Shown in pieces: positions 16,993 through 24,970 of a DNA stretch of 64,000 nt. The position numbers and the translations under genes are program-made. The stretch is from Carnobacterium jeotgali MS3 (GTDB lineage: Bacteria; Bacillota; Bacilli; Lactobacillales; Carnobacteriaceae). The notes under the pieces were generated by a model. The model worked only from the letters and a program-made list of their open reading frames with translations, ran no database searches and had not been told where the DNA came from. The number at the start of each line of letters is the position of its first letter. Within the stretch, counting starts at the first letter, position 1. The DNA lies in NCBI RefSeq assembly GCF_000745125.1, contig NZ_JQNF01000010.1:868001-932000 (forward strand). The letters are read 5' to 3'.

Positions 16993-18118
16993 ATTGGATT
17001 TTTTTAATGTACTGCTCAACAGGGTAATCAGAAAGCGGTAAGTCAGTCGGTTCACCTGAGATGATTTGGCTCAACATACGACCGATTAAAGGTCCTGAAG
17101 TTAGTCCCGATGAACCTAGACCACTAGCTGTAAACAGGTTAGGATAATTGGGAACGGCTCCAAAAAAAGGAGCAAAGTCAGAAGTATAAGCTCTTGTTCC
17201 GACCCGGATACTTGTAATGGACGCATTTTTCAATCCAGGAGCAAGTTCAATAGCTTCAGCTAACATAAGTTCTAATTTTTCTTTAGTGGGTGTTAGATCA
17301 TAACCGCCATCGTTTTCATGTGTAGCTCCTACAATAATTTTACCGTTTGAAAAAGGTATAATGTCTTTTTCGCCATCTGGCATAATAACAGGCCATTTTG
17401 ACATGTCTTCTTGTAAATGAAGCTGAATCAACTGTCCTTTTTGAGGACGGATATCAACCTCTAAACCAAGTGGATTGAGTAATTCAGGTAACCAGGCTCC
17501 GACTGCTAAAACAACTGCATCATACGTTTTTGTTTGAGTCGTAGAACGAATAACATACTCAGATGGATGTGAGTGTGAGAGTATAACTTTTTCAGAATAA
17601 TGACGGGCGCCATTAAATATGGCTTGATCAATCAATTTTTTTGTTAATAAAGAGCCATCAACGCGTGCACCTCCTGAAGCAAATAAAGCTGATTCTTCTA
17701 AACCATATAGTGGAAATTTCGCCTTGATTTCTTTGGGTGATAAGAGGGCGATGTCTCCAATTTCTGGAGCCGTTTCTCGGCGCTTAAGAGCGATTTGCTC
17801 CAATTTTTTTAGTAAGCTCGGCTTTTTTTTGAAGACAAGCGTTCCAACCTGTTGGTAAATATCTGAATCAGAAAGAGGTTCATTTAAATCATGCATCAGT
17901 TGAGGATAAAAAGCAGCGCCTTTAGAAGCAAGTTCATACCATTCTTTATTCCGACGTTGAGATAGCCAAGGGCAAATAATTCCGGCAGCAGCAGAAGTTG
18001 CTTGCCCCATACCATCGTCATAGATATCCACATCATCATATTTTTTACTAAGGTAAAATGCAGCGGTAGCTCCTACGATACCGCCACCGATAACTGCAAC
18101 TCGTTTTGTTTGTGTCAT
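16991..18118 (-). CDS. FAD-dependent oxidoreductase (DadA/ThiO-like)
   Basis: A D-amino-acid-dehydrogenase/glycine-oxidase fold enzyme of 375 residues. The N-terminal dinucleotide motif is GGGIVGATAAFYL (10-22). The C-terminal TASGLGSSGLTSGPLIG segment closes the FAD site. The substrate is unclear; the sequence resembles the DAO family broadly, and no thiamine genes are next to it. The ATG has a GAGGATCA ribosome site. It lies downstream of proBA on the same strand but beyond their terminator. Confidence 0.8.
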   Translation of the reverse strand: MTQTKRVAVIGGGIVGATAAFYLSKKYDDVDIYDDGMGQATSAAAGIICPWLSQRRNKEWYELASKGAAFYPQLMHDLNEPLSDSDIYQQVGTLVFKKKPSLLKKLEQIALKRRETAPEIGDIALLSPKEIKAKFPLYGLEESALFASGGARVDGSLLTKKLIDQAIFNGARHYSEKVILSHSHPSEYVIRSTTQTKTYDAVVLAVGAWLPELLNPLGLEVDIRPQKGQLIQLHLQEDMSKWPVIMPDGEKDIIPFSNGKIIVGATHENDGGYDLTPTKEKLELMLAEAIELAPGLKNASITSIRVGTRAYTSDFAPFFGAVPNYPNLFTASGLGSSGLTSGPLIGRMLSQIISGEPTDLPLSDYPVEQYIKKIQ

Positions 18119-18198
18119 TGATCCTCATCCTTTATATATACAATTAAATAGTTGTATTAGTAATTGAAAATACTCGTTCTTATATGATAGAAATAGAT

Positions 18199-18240
18199 AA
18201 AGAAGCAATTTTAAGTTCATTCCTTAAAATTGCTTCTTTC
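18199..18240 (-). terminator. Terminator of proBA
   Basis: A perfect 17-bp stem (18199-18215 with 18223-18239) lies just past the proA stop on the minus strand. Confidence 0.8.
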
Positions 18241-18255
18241 AATGAAAATAGCTTT

Positions 18256-19500
18256 TTAACGAATTTGTCCTTCACCAAAGATGATATATTTTGATGAAGT
18301 TAATTCATTTAACCCCATTGGACCGCGCGCATGCAACTTTTGAGTGCTTATCCCAATCTCTGCTCCGAATCCAAATTCAAATCCATCTGTAAAACGAGTA
18401 GAGGCATTAATGTAAACAGCAGCAGAATCTACTTCGCGATGAAATTGTAAACCAGCAGCGTAATCATCCGTTACGATTGCTTCAGAATGACCCGTACTAT
18501 AACGATCAATGTGTTCAATCGCTTCATCTAAAGAAGAGACTACTTTAACAGCTAAAATGAAATCTAAAAATTCAGTTTCCCAGTCATCTTGAGTAGCTGG
18601 AATGGCTTTTTTTAAGTAAGAAAGAGCTTTTTCATCTGCTCTTAATTCGACATTCCAAGGAGCTAAAGCTTTTTCAATCACAGGCAAAAAGGCTTCTGCT
18701 ACATCTTCATGGATTAATAGTGTCTCGGCGGCATTACATACAGAAGGTCTGGTACATTTGGCGTTAACAATAATGTCGGTTGCCATCGTTAATTGAGCGT
18801 CTTTATCGATATACACATGGCAGTTTCCGGTACCTGTTTCGATTACTGGCACAGTAGCTGTTTCTAAAACCGTTTGAATCAGCTTTGCACCGCCGCGAGG
18901 AATTAAAACATCCAGGTAGCGATTCAACCGCATCATCTCTTTAGAACTTTCACGTGTGGTATCTTCAACTAATTGAATCACTGAAGAAGGAAATACAGTT
19001 GGTTTAAGGGCATCTTGCAAGATGCGGACTAAGGCTTTATTTGAGTGAATCGCTTCTTTCCCACCGCGTAAAATAACCGCATTGCCGGCCTTGAAACACA
19101 GAGTACCAGCATCAGTGGTCACATTTGGGCGAGATTCATAAATAATTCCAATAACGCCTAAAGGAACGCGTTGTTTGCCAATCGTTAAACCAGCTTCATT
19201 TTTCCACATACCATCGACTTTTCCGATTGGATCTGGTAGATCAGCTATTTCAATGATTCCATTGGCCATCGCTTTAATGCGTTCTTGAGTTAAAATTAAA
19301 CGATCCATCATATTTTCTGATATTCCATTTTCTTTAGCAGCGGTTAAATCTAATGCATTAGCTGTAAGAATTGTTTCTGTATGATCCACTAAAGATTGGC
19401 TCATCAATTTTAAAGCCTCATTCTTTTCAGATGATGAAGCTCTTGCGAGTGCACGAGCGGCTTTTTTTGCTTTTTCACCTAGTTGAATCAAGGTTTCCAT
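18256..19500 (-). CDS. proA: Glutamate-5-semialdehyde dehydrogenase (gamma-glutamyl phosphate reductase)
   Basis: The second enzyme of proline synthesis, 414 residues; it reduces gamma-glutamyl phosphate with NADPH. Diagnostic features are the catalytic Cys in [16 protein letters not shown] and the [10 protein letters not shown] and [10 protein letters not shown] segments. It follows proB by 18 bases with a GAAAGGATG ribosome site. Confidence 0.96.
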   Translation of the reverse strand: METLIQLGEKAKKAARALARASSSEKNEALKLMSQSLVDHTETILTANALDLTAAKENGISENMMDRLILTQERIKAMANGIIEIADLPDPIGKVDGMWKNEAGLTIGKQRVPLGVIGIIYESRPNVTTDAGTLCFKAGNAVILRGGKEAIHSNKALVRILQDALKPTVFPSSVIQLVEDTTRESSKEMMRLNRYLDVLIPRGGAKLIQTVLETATVPVIETGTGNCHVYIDKDAQLTMATDIIVNAKCTRPSVCNAAETLLIHEDVAEAFLPVIEKALAPWNVELRADEKALSYLKKAIPATQDDWETEFLDFILAVKVVSSLDEAIEHIDRYSTGHSEAIVTDDYAAGLQFHREVDSAAVYINASTRFTDGFEFGFGAEIGISTQKLHARGPMGLNELTSSKYIIFGEGQIR

Positions 19501-19518
19501 AAAATCATCCTTTCAAAT

Positions 19519-20340
19519 TTAATGTGCTGAAAACAATGTGCCGATTTCTTGGCCATGTATAATATCAAAAATAATGGTAGGGTCTTCTCCATTAGCCAAT
19601 ACCATTTGGCTAGATTCTTTCAAGATATGATTGGCAGCTAACAATTTAGTAGACATTCCGCCTGTTCCATACCGAGAACCTTCTCCACCAGCAAGTGCAT
19701 ATAATTCATCCGTGATAGTATGAATCTCATGAAATAAAACAGCATCCGGTTCATCATTTGGGTTTTTATTATAAAAACCATCAATATCCGATAACATGAT
19801 TAACAAATCGGCACTCGTGATTTCGGAAACAACAGCTGATAAACGATCGTTATCACCGAATTTAGTTAAATGATCCAACTCATCAACGGCAACCGTATCA
19901 TTTTCATTTACGATAGGGATGATCCCTTTTAAGAGAAGCTGCTCAAATGTATTGATAGCATTTAATCGGCTAGTGGGGAATTCGATTATATCGCGAGTCA
20001 TTAATACTTGGCCGACAATTTGTCCATAGCCAAAAAAGAATTTGCTGTATAGGTTCATTAATTCAGTTTGTCCTACAGAAGCAACAGCCTGTTGTTCGGG
20101 AATTGTTTTTGGCCGTTCAGTCAACTGAAGACGAGAAAGTCCAACGCCCACAGCGCCAGAAGAGACTAAGATAATTTCTTTTCCTTGGTTTTTTAAATCA
20201 GATAAGACAAAAGCCAATTTTTCCAAGCGTTGTAAATTGATGGTGCCATTAGGATACATGATTGTACTAGTACCAACTTTTACAACAATTCGTTTGCAAG
20301 AAGCTAATAATTTCCGAGAAGTAGTCGTCATTTTTTTCAT
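19519..20340 (-). CDS. proB: Glutamate 5-kinase
   Basis: A kinase of 273 residues for the first committed step of proline synthesis. Motifs: VVKVGTSTIM, the LVSSGAVGVG loop and the FGDNDRLSA ATP-site region. It has the amino-acid-kinase domain but no C-terminal PUA domain, so it is the short form. ATG 20340 has only a weak ribosome site; ATG 20331 is a possible alternative. A terminator-like hairpin lies in its leader. Confidence 0.95.
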   Translation of the reverse strand: MKKMTTTSRKLLASCKRIVVKVGTSTIMYPNGTINLQRLEKLAFVLSDLKNQGKEIILVSSGAVGVGLSRLQLTERPKTIPEQQAVASVGQTELMNLYSKFFFGYGQIVGQVLMTRDIIEFPTSRLNAINTFEQLLLKGIIPIVNENDTVAVDELDHLTKFGDNDRLSAVVSEITSADLLIMLSDIDGFYNKNPNDEPDAVLFHEIHTITDELYALAGGEGSRYGTGGMSTKLLAANHILKESSQMVLANGEDPTIIFDIIHGQEIGTLFSAH

Positions 20341-20407
20341 CCATTCTATGCTTAATAACCTTAAATAAATAAGCCGTTTTAGTCCTTCTAGTTTACCAGT
20401 TTCTAGT

Positions 20408-20446
20408 ACAAAAAACTAATCTTTCTTATATAGGAAAGATTAGTTT
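20408..20446 (-). terminator. Leader terminator/attenuator candidate upstream of proB
   Basis: A perfect 13-bp stem (20413-20425 with 20434-20446) is followed on the minus strand by six T. It lies between a possible promoter (TTGAGA at 20508-20513, TATACT at 20483-20488, a wide 19-base spacer) and proB, so transcripts from that promoter would meet it before proB. Confidence 0.55.
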
Positions 20447-20519
20447 CAGTTTGAGAAGGAATAGGTTAAGGTGTTTAAAAATAGTATACGTATTGTACAG
20501 CTTAGCTTCTCAAGAAAGA

Positions 20520-20572
20520 TAAAAAAATTGGCAAGCAAAAAGATTCATTTGTCTTTTGCTTGCCAATTTTAT
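20520..20572 (-). terminator. Terminator of the cation ATPase gene
   Basis: A stem of about 17 bp with one bulge (20524-20542 with 20553-20570) has seven T after it on the minus strand. Confidence 0.82.
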
Positions 20573-20635
20573 AGTACTATTTTCTGTATATTTAAGTTCC
20601 TCTACATTTATGGGAACTGAGAGTGATTTGGTAGC

Positions 20636-23278
20636 TTAAAAATGTTTATTCATTTTACTCATAATAAACTTTTGCAGTTCAACCACTACAAGAATCGCTA
20701 ATGAAAGCCCAACGACCATCAACCAATGAGTTGCACTCAACGCTGCTAAATCAAAAATAGCCGCTAAGAATGGCACAGTAGCCACTAAGGCAATAAGCCC
20801 AATAGAAAGCATTGCTAGTAGGAATAAACTAAGATTTGAGGTAATACCTACTTTGAAAATAGATTCTTTAGTACGTGCATTAAAGATATGCAATACAGAA
20901 GAGAAACCTAGAATCAAGAAAGCCATCGTTTGGCCGACTTCATGACTTGGAGCAATTGAAGAACCAATATCAATAAACGAGCCTACATAAAATCCAATCA
21001 GTGTAGTAACAGTAAACGTTATAGCGGCAATCGCAATATTCCGATAACCGCCGTTAGCGAAGATGCTTTCACCTTTAGCAGTTGGACGATTAGACATGAT
21101 CGTGGGATCAGCTTTTTCTCTGCTTAAAGCAAATCCAGGGATTCCATCTGCTACAACGTTAACAAATAGCAATTGTATCGCAATAACGGGTAAGCCCCAG
21201 CCCATAATAACGGCGATTAACATAATGAGAATTTCTGAAATATTACATGATAATAAGAAATAAACGGTTTTTTTGATGTTTTCATAAACACGTCTGCCTT
21301 CTTCAACAGCATGAACGATTGTATCAAACTTGTCATCTGTCAGAATCATGTCAGAAGCACTTTTAGCTACTTCAGTACCAGTGATCCCCATAGCTGTACC
21401 AACGTCAGCAGCCTTTAAAGCGGGGGCATCATTGACGCCATCACCAGTCATAGCTACAACATCTCCATGTGATTGCCAAGCTTTAACGATACGAATCTTA
21501 TCTTCAGGAGAAACTCGCGCATAAACGGAATAATCACGAATGGTTTCTTTTAATTTTTCATCTGAAAGTTTGCTTAATTCAACACCAGTAATAGCTTTAT
21601 CGCCTTCTTCAAAAATACCGATTTGTTTAGCGATAGCAGAAGCAGTAGCGGCATGGTCACCAGTAATCATAATTGTCTTGATACCGGCTGATTTAGCTTC
21701 TTTAACGGCTTGAATACTTTCTTCACGTGGAGGATCAATCATTCCAACGATCCCAGCGAACGTAATGCCATTTTCTAATTCTTCAGGAGTTAAATCTTCT
21801 GGAAGTTGATCGTATTTTTTATACCCAACAGCGATAACACGTAATGCGTCATTAGCAAATGAATCATGGATATCTCGGGCATTTTGACCTACTTCATCTG
21901 TAATAGAAGAAAACTCGACTGGCAAACGATCAAAAGCTCCCTTAGTAATGGAAATGTAATGACCATCTATCTCATGAACGGTAGTCATCAACTTACGACT
22001 AGAATCAAAAGGTATCTCGTGTACACGTGGATAAGATTCATCTAAATCATCTTTTTGTAATCCTTTTTTCTGTAGTAAGCGGATAATCGCTGTTTCAGTA
22101 GGATCTCCACTGATAACTTCCTCGCCATCACGATCTTCAATCGTCGCGTTTGAGGCTAGGCTCATCATCTTAAGAACCCATTTTTCATCATCACCAAACT
22201 CATTTTTTACATTTATTGGTTCATGAGGAAAAGCCCAAAGCTTTTGAATGGTCATTTGATTTTGAGTTAATGTTCCTGTTTTATCTGAAGCAATAACAGA
22301 AGCACTACCTAAAGTTTCAACGGAAGGGATAGTTCGGATGATCGCATTGCGATCTACCATGTTTTTCACACCATTAGCTAATGAAATAGTGACGATAACA
22401 GGTAAGGTTTCAGGAACGGCTGCAACAGCAAGTGATACAGCTGTCATTAGGCTAAGGATAAAAGCTTCTCCTTGAAGGAAGCTTAAAGTGAAAATAATAA
22501 TCCCAGCAATTAAAGCTATCACACTTACTTGTTTTCCTAAACCATCCATTCTAGATTGTAAAGGTGTTTTTCCTTGTTTAGTATTGTTCAACAGATTCGC
22601 AACAGAACCCATTTCGGTATCCATACCGGTAGCTACAACAATAGCTGTTGCTCGACCATTTGTAACCAATGTTCCAGAAAAAACAGTATTAAATACATCA
22701 CCAACAGGACTATTTTCTTCAATTTCAGCATTTTCGTCTTTTTCAACTGGAATGCTTTCACCAGTTAAAGCAGATTCTTCGACTTGTAAATCACTGCTGG
22801 AAATTAAACGAGCATCTGCGGGAATTTGATCTCCGGCTTCTAATAGTAAAATATCTCCGGGTACTAAATCAGTGGCATCAATGACGTCTTCTTGGTCATT
22901 TCGTAACACTCGTGCTTGTGGTGCAGATAAATTTTGCAATGAAGCTAGAGCTTTTTCAGCTTTTCCTTCTTGTCGGATAGCAATAACAACGTTGATTAAA
23001 ATAATAGAGAAGATAACAATGGGTTCTGAGAAATCATCGGGGTGTTCAGTGATGGCAATGTACGTTGAGATAATTCCAGCAAGGATCAAGATGATAACTG
23101 TGACATCTTTTAATTGATCAAGAACTTTTGAAAATAAAGAAATACTTTCTTCTTCATCAAATTGGTTGGCACCATATTGTTCTCTATGCTGTTCTACTTC
23201 TTTTGAGGTTAATCCTTTTTCTGGGTTACTATTGAACTGAGTTACAATAGATTTAATTTTTTTTGTTCTGAAATCCAT
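20636..23278 (-). CDS. Calcium-type P-type cation-transporting ATPase
   Basis: A P2-type ATPase of 880 residues, the length of the Listeria Ca2+ pump LMCA1. Present: TGES actuator loop (172-175), the phosphorylation motif SDKTGTLT with Asp332, the TGDGVNDAPAL hinge, a PETLP segment in TM4 (usual PEGLP) and NVVADGIP in TM6, consistent with a single Ca2+ site and export from the cell. ATG 23278 is preferred because AGGAGG sits 7 bases upstream; a further in-frame start at 23329 would add 17 residues with no ribosome site. It is monocistronic. Confidence 0.88.
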   Translation of the reverse strand: MDFRTKKIKSIVTQFNSNPEKGLTSKEVEQHREQYGANQFDEEESISLFSKVLDQLKDVTVIILILAGIISTYIAITEHPDDFSEPIVIFSIILINVVIAIRQEGKAEKALASLQNLSAPQARVLRNDQEDVIDATDLVPGDILLLEAGDQIPADARLISSSDLQVEESALTGESIPVEKDENAEIEENSPVGDVFNTVFSGTLVTNGRATAIVVATGMDTEMGSVANLLNNTKQGKTPLQSRMDGLGKQVSVIALIAGIIIFTLSFLQGEAFILSLMTAVSLAVAAVPETLPVIVTISLANGVKNMVDRNAIIRTIPSVETLGSASVIASDKTGTLTQNQMTIQKLWAFPHEPINVKNEFGDDEKWVLKMMSLASNATIEDRDGEEVISGDPTETAIIRLLQKKGLQKDDLDESYPRVHEIPFDSSRKLMTTVHEIDGHYISITKGAFDRLPVEFSSITDEVGQNARDIHDSFANDALRVIAVGYKKYDQLPEDLTPEELENGITFAGIVGMIDPPREESIQAVKEAKSAGIKTIMITGDHAATASAIAKQIGIFEEGDKAITGVELSKLSDEKLKETIRDYSVYARVSPEDKIRIVKAWQSHGDVVAMTGDGVNDAPALKAADVGTAMGITGTEVAKSASDMILTDDKFDTIVHAVEEGRRVYENIKKTVYFLLSCNISEILIMLIAVIMGWGLPVIAIQLLFVNVVADGIPGFALSREKADPTIMSNRPTAKGESIFANGGYRNIAIAAITFTVTTLIGFYVGSFIDIGSSIAPSHEVGQTMAFLILGFSSVLHIFNARTKESIFKVGITSNLSLFLLAMLSIGLIALVATVPFLAAIFDLAALSATHWLMVVGLSLAILVVVELQKFIMSKMNKHF

Positions 23279-23444
23279 AACATTCCTCCTGATATAATAG
23301 TGTTTGATAAAGCGGTCAGAAACAAGCAACCACTTGTCTGTTTTTTAAGTATACCAAGAAATAATAAATCATGTCAAATTAGGAGATTCAAAAAAAGCCA
23401 GCAACGGTAAGATGAAATAAGTTTAAAAGGAATAAACTAAATTT

Positions 23445-23549
23445 CAAAAAAAAAACCATCCACAATGAAGGGGATGGTAAAGGAGCGATTACTTTCACTT
23501 TGGAGGAGAAAGGTACTATCAAGAGATAAAAAGTTGGTTGTTATTGGTA
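23445..23549 (-). ncRNA. Putative C-rich small RNA, copy A
   Basis: On the minus strand this region would give an RNA of about 105 bases. Near its 3' end is a hairpin (CTTTC 492-496/508-512 of 23xxx) whose loop shows TCCTCC, then a linker with GCTCCTTTA, then a 7-bp terminator hairpin (23455-23461 with 23472-23478) and about ten T. Loop and linker are complementary to Shine-Dalgarno sequences. A TATAGT -10 box lies at 23557-23562; the -35 is poor. A similar unit follows at 23627-23735. The extent is inferred, not demonstrated. Confidence 0.5.
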
Positions 23550-23626
23550 TAAGTAAACTATAACGATAAAGTATGAAGAAAATAGGATGAAATCTTTAGG
23601 ATTTTATTAAGAGAGAGTCGACTAAA

Positions 23627-23735
23627 TAAAAAAAGCTATCTCAATTAAGAGATAGCTAAAGGGGGTAAGTCTCTTTTCAATAGGGGGAGAAAAGAGAATG
23701 AAAAATAAATTTAGTTTTATTTAAACAACTGTTAC
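23627..23735 (-). ncRNA. Putative C-rich small RNA, copy B
   Basis: It has the same architecture as copy A but with different stem sequences: an 8-bp hairpin (23670-23677 with 23690-23697) exposing CTCCCCC in its loop, a linker with ACCCCCTTTA, a 9-bp terminator hairpin (23634-23642 with 23649-23657) and a T-run on the minus strand. A possible -10 TATGAT is at 23741-23746, giving almost the same -10-to-terminator distance as copy A. Stems differ yet pair in both copies, which supports RNA structure. Confidence 0.5.
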
Positions 23736-23811
23736 AGTTTATCATAGTCAGTTAAATATCCTATGATAGTAAAGTGAAAAACGTAATGGAATTAAATTAA
23801 AGTTTACTTAT

Positions 23812-24336
23812 TTATGATTCATCAGCTAAAGCCTGTACGATTGCCTGATTAAAAGCCGGAAGATCTTCAGGTGTACGGCTAGAAATGATGCCACTTTCGT
23901 CTAGTACAACTTCGCTGTCTTCAAATAAAGCACCTGCATTTATCAAGTCTACACCAACTTGTTTAACAGCGGTCATCTTTTTACCTTTGACGACTTCAGC
24001 ATTAATGAGAAGTTGAGGACCATGACAAATTGAAAAAATAGGTTTTTTTGCATCAGCAAATGCCTTAGTAAACGCTAAAAACCGATCGTCAGATCTTAAT
24101 TGATCGGGTGAAAAACCACCTGGAATCAATAATGCATCAAAGTCTTCTGGTGAAACGTCGTCAATCCCTTTATCAATGGTGATAGCAACGTCTCCTTTTT
24201 TTCCTGTAACCGTGTTGCCTGCTTTGTTCTCAATTGTAATCACTTGATGACCTGCGTTTATTAAAGCTTCTTTCGGCGAAGTGAATTCAACATCTTCAAA
24301 TAAATTGGTCACTACTGTTGCAATTTTCTTTCCCAT
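23812..24336 (-). CDS. DJ-1/PfpI family protein (type 1 glutamine amidotransferase-like)
   Basis: This 174-residue protein has the PfpI fold with the nucleophile elbow SICHGPQLL (Cys104, His105). Relatives such as YhbO/YajL/PfpI are described as stress-protective, with protease, deglycase or glyoxalase-like activities reported. ATG 24336 lies 7 bases from AGAGGGA; the upstream TTG is too close. Its divergent neighbour makes methylglyoxal, the toxic dicarbonyl that some DJ-1 relatives are proposed to act on. Confidence 0.85.
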   Translation of the reverse strand: MGKKIATVVTNLFEDVEFTSPKEALINAGHQVITIENKAGNTVTGKKGDVAITIDKGIDDVSPEDFDALLIPGGFSPDQLRSDDRFLAFTKAFADAKKPIFSICHGPQLLINAEVVKGKKMTAVKQVGVDLINAGALFEDSEVVLDESGIISSRTPEDLPAFNQAIVQALADES

Positions 24337-24502
24337 GTACAATCCCTCTTTCCTTAAAGTTTAACTAGTATAAGTGTAACGCAGACAAAAACGGTCTTCA
24401 AGTGAAAGGGCTTCTAAGGTTACAATACATGGAGTTTTAGCCTTATCTTTTTTTCAAGTAAGTGTTATCATTGAATAAAGATAGGAAAGGAGTTGGTCAT
24501 AG

Positions 24503-24931
24503 ATGAATATTGCTTTTATTGCGCATGATAAGAAAAAAGATGAAATGGTCAAATTGACTACAGCTTATAAAGAGATTATTAAAGACCACCAAATATTTGC
24601 TACAGGAACTACTGGACAACGAATTATTGATGCAACAGGTTTAAACGTGCATCGCTTTAAATCGGGTCCGCTTGGAGGAGATCAACAAATAGGAGCCTAT
24701 GTTTCTGATAATAAAATAGACCTGGTTATATTTTTAAGAGATCCTTTGACAGCGCAACCACACGAACCAGATATTTCTGCTTTATTAAGATTGTGTGATG
24801 TCTATGAAATACCATTAGCAACAAACCTTGGAACGAGTGAAGTGTTATTAAGAGGTTTAGGAAACGGCTTTATTGAATGGCGCAAAACGCAACGAGAAGC
24901 TCAGTTAAAAGAACTAGAAGAATACGAATAA
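24503..24931 (+). CDS. mgsA: Methylglyoxal synthase
   Basis: The 142-residue enzyme converts dihydroxyacetone phosphate to methylglyoxal, a bypass that frees phosphate. Family catalytic residues can all be placed: His8/Asp9, Asp60 in [11 protein letters not shown], Asp80, His87 and Asp90. Ribosome site GAAAGGAG. It is transcribed divergently from the DJ-1 gene. Confidence 0.95.
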   Translation: MNIAFIAHDKKKDEMVKLTTAYKEIIKDHQIFATGTTGQRIIDATGLNVHRFKSGPLGGDQQIGAYVSDNKIDLVIFLRDPLTAQPHEPDISALLRLCDVYEIPLATNLGTSEVLLRGLGNGFIEWRKTQREAQLKELEEYE

Positions 24932-24967
24932 AAAAAGAAGCTCGGACCAATCGTCCGAGCCTCTTTT
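24932..24967. terminator. Bidirectional terminator between mgsA and nrdJ
   Basis: A GC-rich stem (GCTCGGAC with GTCCGAGC, extended by AGAA/CTCT pairs) with T-runs on both sides sits between the convergent genes. Confidence 0.88.
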
Positions 24968-24970
24968 CAA

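Noticed and set aside
23683-23724. Eight-codon plus-strand frame after a GGGGGAG site
   Set aside because: The purine-rich site is the antisense of the C-rich sRNA loop; such a short peptide frame is not convincing.
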